Assembly: GCA_022749755.1 (NCBI GenBank)
Contig: CM040449.1
Location: forward strand, 10,450,363-10,514,362
DNA length: 64,000 bases
Reading direction: 5' to 3'
Source of the DNA: Azadirachta indica
Taxonomy: Eukaryota > Streptophyta > Magnoliopsida > Sapindales > Meliaceae
Shown here one piece after another: positions 23,915 to 36,879 of this stretch; position 1 is the stretch's first letter, and each line of letters begins with the position of its first letter. Under the pieces are notes generated by a model. That model had not been told where the DNA came from. It ran no database searches and worked only from the letters and a program-made list of their open reading frames with translations. A program made the position numbers and the translations under genes.

Positions 23915-26900
23915 TCGCATTCTTGTCTCAGGGATTATAGAATCGAGTTGTGTCATCAAAGTTTTTTTTTCTTGTCATAGCAATCATGTTCATCAAACAA
24001 AATTTACATATGCATCAAGCCTGATATTCTGTTGGCTTAATATTTGAATGATAACAATGTCAACTTGTTTTTGTCAGTCAGGCTTCACTCAAGCACCAAG
24101 TGTGCAGTACAGAAATGAAAGCACTTGAAAAAAAAAACCTCACCTCAATTTCTTTTACATATGCATCATCATGTAGTTACATGTAAGAGTAAGTACCAAG
24201 CTATGTGGGAAAGAGTATGCTATAGGTTATTGTAGTTTTACTTGTGTTAAAACCTAATTAGGATGTTATTAGCTGGTTCCTATTTAAGTAGTACTTGTGT
24301 TTCGTCAGGAATCCTTGTTCTTAGCCTCTATATTTCACAACTATGGAATATAGAAATTCTCTCTTTCTTTTTCTTATATCTTTCTCTACCTCTCTATTGA
24401 AAAATTGAATATTATAAAGGCAACGCACCCTTCTACAGAAACTTTAGAAACTTTATCTTTATGCAAAGCAATTCAAATAACTTATCACAATACCAGGCAG
24501 ATAAAGTTAAGCGTGAAAGGCCTGCATGTGCTAAAATTTCTCTGCAAGTGCTCTTAGCCCAACGGTCGTTGTGGTTACCAAACAGCGATTTACATATACA
24601 GGAGTTAATATATTTATCAATATACAATTAGCAACCAAAAGTTTATGATTTTCTTTCCCTCTTTCTTTCCAATGAGTGCACACCAAAGAACTTCCTAGGT
24701 CACCCATCCTATCCCATGCACCTTTACAACTTACCTGTTTACTTTCAGTTCATATATTTATCCATCCATCACCATTGGCAAATTCCCTTAAAACTCTCGT
24801 TTGAATTTTTCAGCCTTTGACATTTTCTCCGGACCCCCTTATTTCATCAATAGATTATCCATAGACATTGGAATTTGGAAAGTAGCTTAAAGAAAACAAG
24901 ATAGAAAAAGCAAAACAAAACATGTTGCGTGTCAGAGAGAGAGTCAGTTGATTATCGGCATATAGATCAAAGTAGATCAAGTAGCCTAACAATTGTTTCC
25001 ATAAGAATATTATTGGCAAGAGTAGTGATTACACTAGAAGGGAGCATTATGCTCCTAACCAGGAGGACTGACAGGGATGAAAAACATTGACAGCCAATAA
25101 GTTATTAGTTGGGGCAAATTGGTTGCAGCTTCAACAATAAATTTCTAGTATTCATATCTCTCCCTATTCTTTTATGAAGAAAGATATGTTTTTTCTTTAA
25201 TATTACGATTTCTAAACCGAAATTGAAAGTGTCTTTAAAGTATTAAAAAAGGGCATACACAACGATAACAAATAAAGAATCCTGAAATTGGCTTCTTCTA
25301 TCATGTGAAGTGAAGTGTAGTAATAGTTGTCTAGCCAAGTACTTAATAGTTTTATTAAAGATATAAAGAAATCATCAAGTTGCACAATGCCTCACCATTA
25401 ACCATGTTGATCCAGGATCCCCTTGCCTTCCTGCTCGCCACGAAGCTAGAAAGGTCATTGTCATTTAGAATTAGAACTATGTCAGAGATGGAAAACAAAG
25501 TACATAATACAACAAATATTTTGTTAATTATCAAGCAAGTGGAGCTTTAAATCATCAAGATAATATGATCTGATTTGCTTTACACCTACGAAGAAAAGCT
25601 CATTGCAACCGAAGGAATAAAATAAAACAGAATCATATTCCCAAGTCATTCCCTTTTTAATCATTAATTGAACTTTCGCCTTCTATCAATATTCTATATT
25701 TTACTCATTAATTCTACCATCTCTCTCTCACTCCCTCCTCAAAACAACTAAAGCTTCACCAAATCAAATGGATGAACACGAATTTTTAGAGTTATGCTAA
25801 TTTGTATAAATCTTACACCAATAGATATGAAAGTCATCCAAATTATCTTAACCCAAAAGAGAAAAAAACCAAAAAGTTAAAAGAGGGGGAAAATCCTGAT
25901 CAATGGTAAAGTTACAAAAGCTTAATATATACATTCCATTTTCATTTGGTAGTTTCTCCTTGTTTTTATGAAAGAAAATATATAAGATTCCCTTTTCCTT
26001 TTAAATTTTCTCCAACTATAAATTTATGTTAACTCGAAATTATTCGTGGACCAGTTTGTTCAAATACAAGTGATTCAACTGAACCATACTCCGATAAAAT
26101 AAATTGAATAATTTTAGAAATCTCACAGTAACTATGAATGAAATGACCGCTTTGAAGAAATTTGAATCTATGATATGCTATAAAACCAACATTTATGGGA
26201 TAAGGCAAGCCCAATTTTGGGACCAAAATAGTTGGTGTTTTGGTGCAAAAAAGTCTTCGTCCTTTCAAATTAAAATGAATGCAACATGTAGCAGGCACTG
26301 TAGAAGTATAATTTAGGAACGCGCCTATCAAAATGCATGATGGAAAGCAATGCTGAAACAATTTTGGTTACCAAATTTAGACTGGCTAAAATAAGCTCAA
26401 ATGAACATGGATAGATTATTTATTTATAGTTTGTTGAATAATTGACTAGTAATTATCTGACTATTTGACATATAAAATAATGTATAAAACACAGAAAAGC
26501 TTAGCTTAGATGGTACCGATAATTCAGGAAGCAACTTTGAAGCAATTTTCTTCATTTTGATTGCAAGTTTTAAAGCAATTTTAGCAAGCAATTTGATCGC
26601 AGAAACAAGATATACTTACGCAAAACTAATTAAATGAACATACAGATTTGAACTTGCTCCAGCTATACTGTTGCTGCAATGGCTCACCTGGTTATCTGTT
26701 CTTCCAGACTCGTGCAGAGATATGCCAATCACATGAAGTCCCCCTAGCCTTTTTACTTCAGACCCTTCATTGGAACAGTGAACTTCAGAGTCCTTAAGAA
26801 CTGAGAGGTTATAAGTGAGAGATAAGGTAGGACCAAGTGGGTACATCTCAGACTGTTCATCGATAACCCTTTCTAACTCTTTCACATCCATCGACTGACT

Positions 26901-29745
26901 CATTTCCACAGATTCAGAGATGATTGATTTTGCCTCCTGGTAGGTCCAGCTCTTACCCTCACTTTTGCTGACATATTTAGCTGACTGATTCACATGCAAC
27001 ATCACATTAATATATACAAAACATCGTCATTGATGCAAAAGGTATTAGTAGAAAAATGAATTCCTATAAGGGTTTTAAAGTGGGCTTCGAATCTATTAAG
27101 GCTGTCTTAGCTAACAGAGCTAACATGAGGAACCCAGTTTTTATCTTTGACAATGCCTAACATTAAAAGATTAATTAGGATCTGAATTTATTATGGCAGC
27201 TAATATTAACCCCAGTAACGCACCTGTGAGGTAGCTTTGTCATCAACTTCGACATCAGGAGCTGCCCGTGTCAGAAACGAAAGCAGGCTATCCTCTATAA
27301 TCTCCTTTGCAAGCATCTTGACATATTACAATGACAAATAAGAAGCTAATTTCCACATATCATCCAAGGAAAACTCCACGAAGGAAATAACACACTAGCA
27401 TGACAATAGCACACATTTTATCATAGAGGCAAACTTGGAAAAAATGCATGACAATTTTTGTTAGTATGACTGAGTATAGAACAAATCAACTTCCAACCAC
27501 ACCTATTTTTGGATTTCCTCCCAAAATTATGTCAGTTCGTCTGCCAGCCATATTTGTAGAAATGGTAACAGCAAATTTTAGCCCTGCTTGGGCAACAATT
27601 TCAGCATCCCTTGCAGCATCTGAGTAAATAATGACAGAAACGGACTGATAAAAATAACATACACAGATAAAACGATGATGCTAGGTGAACTTTTTAGTCC
27701 ACATAGTAAGCGGTGGATCCAGTTGGAAGATTCCTACATTAAAATAAACACGCCTTGTTGCTTTCATTCAGTACATTGTGAGGGACTGCCGTTACTTCAG
27801 CAGATCTGACAAACATTCAGATTCTCAACACTGCATCAAAAAAGATAAGACATCAAGCCATTGGAGCATTCAACAGATTCAATTCGACCAATAGAGTAAC
27901 CGAACATAAACTAACAGATGGACTATAGAAATTTCATATGATTAGTCCTGAAAAGCTAAACAATTAATTAGCATTTAATGGTGAGAAAGGATAAATTATA
28001 CACCCGACTGATCAAAAGACAAGGATTGAAGTCTTAGAGAACGATAGGAAATGACACTAAGAGATTCTCCTTCTGAGCATAATTGTATAAATTATTGTAA
28101 CTCAGAATGATGTTAGTGTTTCAAGAAATTTGACTTCCTGAAAAAGACACAAGGTTCTGTGCTTAGGAACCTCGATTATACCCTACAATTTCCTTAAATA
28201 GTACAAGGTTTAGGTACAATGAATTGCTTTTGTAGATACATTACTTCAATGGCAAGACAATAGGCATCAGTCATATCCAACTTGACATGGGTGGATGAAC
28301 TCTCATTGGATGCAGAAACTCCTAACACCCTAACCAAGTTTGACACGAATTTAATTTGATTATAAGTCGACAAAAACAGCTTAACAGAACTATTGGATAT
28401 GATTGATATCCCATCCATACAATTATACTAAAACTTTATGTATGTACAAGAAGAGGTAATCCAAGAGCTAATCACCCTTGTGTGATTCACCTAACCTCTC
28501 AGCATAAGCAGTTATGAGCCTTTCAAGAGTGAACGAATACCCCAACACTCAAAAATAATAATAAATCAAATAAAAATAAACAAGTGCAGTAGCCTGCACA
28601 AATTTATATGCATTGATTTCCAGGAGATGTTTCTCACCCAAACCAAGAGTTAAACACCTTTTATTTGTGGTCCCAAGAAACAATAGTCTATGTTCTATAT
28701 CAAACGCAAATGTATATCTATCTTGCATCCCACTAGCACAGGCAAGATTACCAGCTCAAACATGGTAGACCAGTGTCATATCTTTTAAATGCATATGAAC
28801 TAGCAAGAATTTAGTGCCACCACTGCTTATAAGATGGACAAAGCTACAAGTGCAGCTCTTAAATAGAAAATTTCCAAATCATATAACGTATATATAAGAG
28901 AAACAGAAAATCTGTTCACACATGCAAATTTTTATTATATGCTAGGAAAACTTTACTTCAAATGCATATAGCAAACTTAATATGGACACTACAGTGTAAC
29001 ACCATATCAAATTTCTTAACTCTCAGATCTAAGGATGTGATAATTTTGCCACAAAAAATATTGATCCCTTCATCGTGCAATATTCCTATACCAGCCAGAG
29101 ATTTACCTAGTGGTCCCAAGTAGAATAGAACATATATCTTCCCCTTGCAGTCTGAGAAAATATAGAATGCAAATAAACAACTGATTTGCGCCACAACAAC
29201 TGAATCGGCCTTACAAGTATACAAAAGTTTACAGTGTTGAATTCAAGCAACATGGATTACATTCAATGTAATTGTATCAAACACAACCAGGAACCAGTTC
29301 TCAGACATTAAAAATTTACCTGAATCTTCAAGCCTTCTTTAGCCTCTACAGCTTGGTAAATTCATTCGGACCACCTCCTTTTCTCTTCAACTCTGCCAGT
29401 CAGCTGCATAAATTCCATAAGTCATTCATCTAATAAGAATATAAAAAAATAAGTCGAACTGTGTTGGCACTTAGTTACGTCATCATAGAGAGAATTTTTG
29501 TCCAAGTTCCATAATTTCCACGATCGATGGGCATACTTTAAATTCAAGCCATGATCTTCCTTTGAAATGATTGCTATAATCAAAGCAAATAACTAAATTA
29601 ATTAGTTGTCCTTGAAAAGGATGAGGAGGCAAGACTCTTCTTCCAGTCCTTGTCAAGTACTTAAATGTGAAACATAACAACTCCTTTTTGCACGCAGGCA
29701 AGCTACTTATACTCTGGCCAAGAATTATTTTTTGGAATAGCAACG

Positions 29746-29785
29746 ATCGAAGGTGAAGACAGACATGCATATGGTATACAGTATT
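29746..29785. repeat. 40-bp exact direct repeat (partner at 32212-32251)
   Basis: The sequence from ATCGAAGGTGAAGACAGACA to ACAGTATT is identical at both sites and in the same orientation, 2466 bases apart. The first copy is inside a SECA2 pseudogene intron; the second follows a GC-richer segment at 32035-32200. It probably marks a local duplication or insertion boundary. Confidence 0.85.
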
Positions 29786-30959
29786 GTTGGAAAAAATTAA
29801 TACAAACCAATTGTGGAAGTATAAGCCTTATCTCCTATTACATGAATCTAATAGAAAATAAATAAATAAAATAACAATCTTGGATGCAAAATTAATTTTT
29901 AAATAATAAAATAACTATAACACAATTAATTTTAATATGAAAAACCTCCTCAATGTAAAGAGTAAAATTAGAGAGAATTCAAAAAAATATCACTAAAATG
30001 ATAGTCTAACTTCCAGTTACGAAATCTGGAGAAAATAAGCTCTAAATCTAATCTTCACTATTCAAAATTTAGTTCTCTAAGTCAGGAAGCTGCTGGTAAA
30101 ATTTCAGCTCAATCGGACGACAAATTAACCTCCGATCAACCACTTGATTAAAGTTATTGCGAGTTTACTATTTTGCTTATCTCTCGTCAAGAGTATCTGT
30201 TCTCTCTAAAACAATGAACAATATCCGCTTTTTCTCCTTAACATACAGATATATATTAAAACAAAAATTAAAATATTAAATCCTACTTAAGAAAAAATCA
30301 AAATGTTCTTAAATTAATTAGGCTTACTTACTGTTGAAAAGAAATTGAGTCCGTCTCCACAAAAAAGGAAACTCAACCCAATAAATATCACACCCACACA
30401 CAAGTAAACATCAACAGATTTGTTAGTATGAATATCATTCCATGTTGAAGTACACAAAAAATGTGACAAAAGGCATACAAATCATGCCAAAAACAGATAT
30501 TACAAGGTTTCTTAATACCTTATTGATTATAAGAGCCTTCCCATTTCCTAACAATGTACTGGACATCCCGCTGATAGAACTCTTTAGCTTTCAGCCCATT
30601 CATCAAAAATCTGCAACTTGTCAATCTTAGCTCTTTGCAGAAAAGCAATCAGTAACCATCTTCCAGAAAATTCAGGATAGCCAACATACCATGAACACCT
30701 TCACCAGTAAGTGCATTAAGATATGCAGCAAATGTGGAAACCAACGTTTTCCCCTCACCAGTTTTCATCTGAGCAATGGACCCATCATGAAGCACAGCTC
30801 CACAAAAAATCGGCCAAAAGACCATTACAATACCTTAGCAGACGCAGCAACTCTGTCTAAACCGACTTCTTTGGTCAAAAAGCACCGAGACGAAGAGACA
30901 TGGAGAGCAGAAAATCGTGGTTTGGTGCAAAAAAGTTTTGTACTGCTGGAACCGTAGCC

Positions 30960-32570
30960 ATATCAGGCTTGATAACATGATGTTTGCGTTTTCAGCATAA
31001 ACACCTGCGAAAACCTTTTACCTGTCTGTGACTGTTAGGGACCTATCGAGGTTAAGGACCTATTCGTCATAAATGAAAAAACTTGCGCTCTTTTGTGCAA
31101 AACTATGAAAATGTATGGACAATGAAGTTAGTATCCCATTAGTAATCGGAGACGTAACAATGACGCACGAGTGTCGAAAATCCTTCAAAAACCAAATAAA
31201 TTCTTGTCAAGAGAAGAGAGCATACTAGTCCCATGCAGAATCTTTATACGGGCTTTAACAATAATGGCAAAAATTTAATGGGTGGAATCCTGCTAGTCCT
31301 ACTATACCAAATCCTATTGAAGCAACCAAGTAAATCTAAGAAAGATGTTGTACGCTCATCATAGCCTGATGTAGAAGCCCATAATTATGGCAAATTCTAC
31401 AATTCATTTATTACTCACTATTATAACTATTACTTACATGAATTCTCAGATAGGTTCGAACTAGCAAAAAATCAGCTTGTCACAATTCTATACCATACCT
31501 GTACATTGACAGTTCTGTCCCGACCTGCCTCAAGGCAAGTAGCGAAGATGGAACAGATATTTATAGGCTCAAGCAAATTTCAAGGAATATAAAACCTTTA
31601 TCGATCCACTTTCATGAGAAGCAACAAGAGTTTGCTGGTATGCTAGTGTAATATTATTAATAGGATAAATATTTCAAAAGGACTAGGTTAATTTCAAAGT
31701 TTAAACGGACAATATATATATATATATATATATTGAAGAAATTTAAATTTAAATTATTTGTGTCCTATTTATTATTAAATTTTATTTGAGATTAAGTTAT
31801 ATATTAACAAATTTAATGGTAAACATTACGCATGCATAAGGAATAAGGTTTATAAGCCTCAGACTTAATTAAATGAATGATCCCTATTTTAATTTTTTTT
31901 TTTTTTCAAAGAGACGTTGTGCTACTCAAGCCCCTCATTTTTTTCTCATTAATCATCACCCCAGACTCTAAAACATGCACCATCAAACAAATTTTCTGTG
32001 ACCCAGTTAGATGTCGTAAATGAACGCATAAACAGTAGTAGCACAGTCTGGCATAGCTCAGTTTACTATTTACAGCTTGGCATGAAAAGATATCAAGCCG
32101 GGTCGGGTCAGAAAAAAGCTCGGGTGCCCCACTTGGCCAGAGCGCATAAAAGGTTGCACTTGCCCGAGCACAATCCAGACAACACCAAAAAAGGCCTTTT
32201 AACTCATTTATATCGAAGGTGAAGACAGACATGCATATGGTATACAGTATTTTTGTATTTCTTTGTACATAAAATAGGCCACATTCTAAGAATTTAAATT
32301 CTGCAAAGATTAAGACAAGAAAAATAAAATTTAAAGAGTTATATTGATAATTTTATTTCAAAAATTTTTTAAATTTTTGGGAGACGTGGAGGTCCTCCAC
32401 TGCTTTGAAGGATAACCTCCAAACGGGGGAGTTGAAATTTGTCTGAACGTTTTGAAATATATAAAGTGTAAATGAAATCTGACTTTGAATTTGAAGGATA
32501 TATAACTTGCAAACGAAGGAGTAGAAATTGATAAAAACTCTTGCCGACATTGGAAACACACCGATGATTA
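30960..32570. other. Region between the SECA2 remnant and the duplicated non-coding block
   Basis: No recognised gene. A minus-strand open frame at 31906-32232 (108 codons) has unusually balanced composition for this region (CCLDCARASATFYALWPSG and so on) and overlaps a local GC-rich patch at 32090-32180, but I cannot assign it to a family. A (TA)n run is at 31711-31732. The second copy of the 40-bp repeat is at 32212-32251. Confidence 0.4.
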
Positions 32571-33290
32571 TAAGATCAAGAATACTCGATCATGCCTTAA
32601 TGCAAACACAAATTAACCTAATTAATTAACTGCTAAAGCATGCGAAATTAAGGAAGAAGCAATCACATCAATCCAAATTTGATAAATATTGATCTTGATC
32701 ACGTTCTACGGAGTTTAAACTAAATGGCCAGGTGGCCGGTGATTGCGCAAAATCAAATGAAATGAATGTGGAGTTAGGGTGGAGGATCAGATAATTAACA
32801 TTTTAATTAATTAATTAGAGTTGAACGGATATTATGATGATCAGGATTATTGACTATTGAGTTACTGATCAATTTTCGGAGGCTAATGAGTAAGATTTAC
32901 GGTTGAGGTTAAATTGATAAATAACAAATAAACACCCCCCTCACAGAACTTATGAATATGTGACTGTTCAATTATTAAGGGAAAATGTGTATGAAATATA
33001 TATATAAAAAGACAGCAACCAGCTGAACAAATACAATAAAAAACTGGATTTTGTAGGTAGATCAATAGCCAAAATGTGGTTAATCATATAGAAGAAACAA
33101 AAAGGAAAATATATAGGAGAGTGATTGTCAAAGAAAACTTATAAAATTATTAATCCTGATTTATAATACACTCAAGAAATTTAACTCATATTTAGAAACC
33201 GCCAAAATAACTATATATAATTCAAATAGCCAAAAAGCATATAAAGTTTCTACCAAAAGAGGGGAAAGAGGGAGTGGAGAACATAAAACT
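32570..33290. repeat. Duplicated non-coding block, copy 1 (partner 39252-40260)
   Basis: From GATCAAGAATACTCGA to GAGGGAGTGGAGAACATAAA the sequence matches 39252-40260 with high identity and the same orientation. This copy retains the single target site ATAATTCAA at 33217-33225, where the partner carries a 273-bp element. The partner continues into an AAP remnant; this copy continues into a KCP2 remnant. Confidence 0.85.
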
Positions 33291-33479
33291 TTATGGATTC
33301 AATTTAGTCTAACAATTTATCCTGATGAACATATGACCAAAAAAAAAAAAAAAGACCTTATACACCAGATGCATGTTATACAGTGTACGAAGGATTATCC
33401 TAAAGTCAATTTTTGAAGCAAAATTTTCCTCTTTATTTATTGTATGTAAATGTAATGTACAGCATCTAATCTAGATGCC

Positions 33480-33675
33480 ACAAGTTTAATTTCCAGGAAT
33501 TAATTAGTTGTTTTTCCAACTTGAAGTCGGGAAAAATTATACCATTTGTTTTCCCGAATGTTTTTGAATGTGAATATATTGACTGACTATTTATCTGATA
33601 TTTTGTTTTCTGGTTTGAAGGCCACGGCTGGTTAGAAGTCAGTGAGTTCAATAATGCTCTATCTATGTCTTATGT
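33480..33675 (+). pseudogene. KCP2 fragment: 5' UTR intron end plus start of exon 1
   Basis: It is similar to 2880-3058 of the intact gene (AGTCGGGAAAAATTAT, then TATTGACT..TTTATCTGAT). The splice acceptor is kept (TTTGAAG|GCC) but the start codon ATG has become ACG, and small indels follow within the first codons. It cannot make KCP2. Confidence 0.75.
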
Positions 33676-34023
33676 AAGAACATTATTGTAAAAAGAGTAA
33701 TATTCAACATCCCAAGTAATTATTCTAATTTGTATTTCAAGTAATGATGCAATTACACTTTTGTCAATTGGATAATAAATTGACTAATAGGATAGTTTTT
33801 TTCTTAATTAATCTAAATTAAAATTAAATATATAGAATTCCTTATTCTTACTCGTTTTTTGTTTCTTACAGGAATAATGAGTGGATATTCCGATGATTTG
33901 AAATTGAAATGCTACTTAAACATTTTGCTCAAGCCAACTAACTCACTGTCAGCTTAATCACTGTTTCTTCTGCTGACAAATCATTTTTTTCTGTAATTTC
34001 TCATCTTCCCTTCTGTAACCAAA

Positions 34024-34342
34024 ACAGTTCTCCAAGAACCAAACAATGACCTTCATTCTCCAAACTAACTAGATCATCCACTCTCATCATTTTATCAAAT
34101 TCATGTTTAATAATGAGCTCTCTAATTCAAACGTTGACAGACATCAATCAAAAGTGGACGAGTCCCTGGATCAAAATTCAAACATTGACAAAACATCTCC
34201 TGCAAGGACACAAATGCATAATCCAACAAATCAATGACTTTCTCCGTCCAAGACATATACATCCCCAGACAGTCCAAATTATTATCTTCACTGGCTTTTG
34301 TGCTAACACTGTGTATATAATCAACTGGCTCGTTGGTAAATT
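34024..34342 (-). pseudogene. Fragment of the RING/pseudokinase gene (kinase C-terminal lobe)
   Basis: It is nearly identical in long stretches to 38-345 of the gene at the left edge (TTCTCCAAGAACCA; GATCAAAATTCAAACA; GTGTATATAATCAA), in the same orientation, with a deletion near 34128-34140 and other indels that break the frame. It covers roughly residues 380-480 of that protein. Confidence 0.8.
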
Positions 34343-34496
34343 CTATTCAAACATGTTTTTTTTAGTTATTTTTATTTTTTTTAAAATTCTTCCAAATAGC
34401 TTCTAAGTGGTTTTTTCGTAATAAATAATAAAAAAGAGCTAAAGTAGATAGGTATTCATGCATTTATCACCTTTTTCTTCACATTTTTTAGAAAAA

Positions 34497-34612
34497 CTTA
34501 TTAAAATATTTTGTGTTATGCGTCAAGCACTATAATCATTATGTAATTGTGTTAAAATATTTGTGTTGTGCGGGAAGCACCAAAAGTGCTTTATAATCAT
34601 TGTGTAATTGTG
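34497..34612. repeat. Imperfect tandem duplication (about 55-62 bp)
   Basis: Two neighbouring copies run from TTAAAATATTTTGTGTT to CATTATGTAATTGTG and from TTAAAATATTTGTGTT to CATTGTGTAATTGTG; the second has a short insertion (CAAAAGTGCTTT region). Non-coding. Confidence 0.75.
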
Positions 34613-34699
34613 TGCTAATATAAAAAAAATGTTATTAATACTAATTAAATTTGATAACTTCTTTAAATAAATAATTAAATACATAAGAAAGTGTTTACG

Positions 34700-35460
34700 T
34701 ACATTTTTGTATTTAATACTATACCATCCTTATTAAAACCTTGCAATTAGTTTTAAATTTTTATGTTTATAATCACATAATGCGTACGTTAAGAAACAAA
34801 ACAAAAAATTGAAATATATAGTAAAAAGTTGTAATTTTAATTTAAATCATAAATAAAAATGAATGGAACGGTATGAGTGATATTTCAAATTATAGTCAAA
34901 ATTTATTTTAAAAAAAAATAAAGTAAGAAGATATTAAAGGGATTTGGTAAGCAGGTATTGCGAGAAAGAAATACTAGAATTTTATTTTGTAAGTGGATTG
35001 TGTTTTTATATATGTACTAATTTTTGCAACCACATGCAACTAATTAAAAAACGTTTAGTGGTTTCTTGCGCCTAATAACATACAACACTTGTACTACACT
35101 TGGTATAAAAAATATAAGCGGTGGAACCCATTAATAAGAAAAAATTATTAATTACAACATTAAATGAAGGCGACTAAATTAAATAAGACGAAACACTTAG
35201 CCACGATAAAAATAAAATTTTTTACTATTGTTATAAATTTTCTGTCAATTATTGAGGTTCTACCTCTCAAAAATTAACTTTTTTATAAAAATAAAATTGA
35301 CTTTTATGTCAAAATTAATAGCAAATAATACTTTCTAACCAAAAAATGAAAGCGGGTAATCTGAGAATGATAGCAATGAGCTTATAATAACATTATTATA
35401 AACAAAACGGAGATGGGGCAGTTTCAGCGGACGGCACTCCGCGATTCAAGGCAATTAGAT
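34700..35460. repeat. Non-coding duplicate of the AAP-C 3' flank (partner about 45500-46390)
   Basis: Shared landmarks are GTTGTAATTTTAATTTAAAT, GTGATATTTCAAATTAT, GATTCAAGGCAATTAGA and TTTTCAAAAGCAAAA, in the same order and orientation as 45655-46385. No AAP exon follows here; instead an inverted SECA2 piece begins at about 35545. Confidence 0.7.
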
Positions 35461-35544
35461 GGCTACTTTTCAAAAGCAAAATTCGAAGTTCACCTTAATT
35501 TCCAATGAAGGGTCTGAAGAAAAAAAGGCTCTGGGAATCAAGTG

Positions 35545-36580
35545 ATTAATTGGGACGTCTCTGCGCCGAGCCTCGGAGAATAGATAACCAGGTGAGTCAT
35601 TGCAGCAACAATATATATAGCTGGAGCAGCTTCAAATCTGTATATGCATTTAATTAGTTTCTTGATTGTATATCTCGTTTTTGTGATCAAATTTCTTTAA
35701 AACTTGGCTCTCAAAATGAAGAAAGTTGGTTCAAAGTTGAATCCTGAATTGTCAATACTGTCTAAACTGTTATGTGAATTTCTTTTATATGTTAATTAGT
35801 CAAATAATTGTCAGTCAATTATTCAGCTATTATCCATTTTCATTTGAGTTTTTTTTACCTAGTCTAGATTTGCTAACCTAAAAATTTTTTTGTCATTGCT
35901 TCACGTACGTCATGTATTTGCATATGGATGTTCCTAAATTATACCTCTATAGCATCCGCTACATGGTGCTTGCATTTTAATTTGAATAGAATATTCTACT
36001 AATGATTTCTGAATCGACGAAAAATATAGTTGGAGAAAATTTAAAACAGGGAAAGTGTAATATCTTTTCTTTCATAAAAATAAAGAAAGATTAATAAATG
36101 AAAATGGAAGTGTATGTATTAAGCTTTTGTGAGTTCACCCTTTCAATTTTTTGTTTTTTTTCTTTTTGGGATTAAGATGATTTGGCTGACTTCCATATCT
36201 ACTGGTGTCAAATTTATAGAAATTGGTAAAACTTAAAATTTTTATTCATCCATTTGATTTTGTGAAGCTTTAGTTGTCAAGGAGGGAGTGGGGGAGAGAT
36301 GGTAGAACTAATAAGTAAATACAGGATATTGATACAAGGCGAAAGTTCAATGATTAAAAAGGGAATGCCTTGTACTTTGGGAATATGATTCTGCTTTATT
36401 TTATTCCTTCTGCTACAAGGAGCTTTTGTTCATGGGCGTAATGCAAATCATATCATGTTATCTTGATGATTTAAAGCTCCACTTGCTTGATAGTTAACAA
36501 TATATATATATATATATATATTTGTTGCATTATGTACTTTGTTTTCCATCTCTGACATAGTTATAATTCAAAATGACAAA
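35545..36580 (+). pseudogene. SECA2 fragment, inverted relative to copy 1 (exon end plus intron)
   Basis: 35546-35595 reads GGGACGTCTCTGC..GAGAATAGATAACCAG|GTGAGT, the end of the SECA2 exon coding IGTSL...DNQ. The following about 980 bases are the reverse complement of the intron at about 25460-26660 (for example CTTGATGATTTAAAGCTCCA and TTTTCCATCTCTGACATAG). Similarity stops near 36580, just before the next conserved exon. The coding part is degraded (R*P for IDNQ). Confidence 0.75.
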
Positions 36581-36879
36581 CACAAACACATATGCTTTGC
36601 TCATGCTAGTATCCCAGCAGAGTGTTTTCCTTTTGCATCCATGTGCTTTGACTCCTACGAAGGGCAATTTGTTGTCTTTTTCTCCTATTTGACTGGGCTT
36701 ACGTCAAGTTGGGGGGATGTTCAAGTTCATGTTCAATTTATTGCCGTTCAATTCGATGTTCAAACACACAAATTCTCGACGTTCAGGTTGCCGAACTATT
36801 TGCTTCAGCTCAAAACTCTTGGTCATCCTTTGTTATCGCTTTTTGTTTTTATTATTTGCGAAACGAATAGTTTCTTTTC

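Larger units (their letters stand above)
23393..30800 (-). pseudogene. SECA2: SECA2 (chloroplast SecA2 translocase ATPase) pseudogene, copy 1
   Basis: Exon-like blocks in correct minus-strand order match plant SECA2, the motor ATPase of a plastid Sec pathway. Blocks: [20 protein letters not shown] with Walker A (about 30690-30800); KAKEFYQRDVQYIV (30530-30610); GRVEEKRRWSE then IYQAVEAKEGLKIQ (29322-29405); ADSVVVAQ (29190-29210); [20 protein letters not shown] (27500-27630); AKEIIEDSLLSFLT (27225-27320); SKSEGKSWTYQEAKSI to LHVIGISLHES (26685-26990); a GRAGRQGDPGS block (25402-25447); LDCFWRDHLINMNRL (23600-23710); and the C-terminus PMESQELFLS with its stop (23393-23510). Defects: a TGA at 29362-29364 within RRWSE*IYQ; a frameshift after QYIV; a one-base deletion in GRAGRQGD; GRGTD changed to GRRTD; the N-terminus and several exons missing. 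It is clearly non-functional. Confidence 0.85.

Noticed and set aside
23393..30800. Intact SECA2 gene
   Set aside because: An in-frame stop, at least two frameshifts, missing exons and a GRGTD to GRRTD change are visible.
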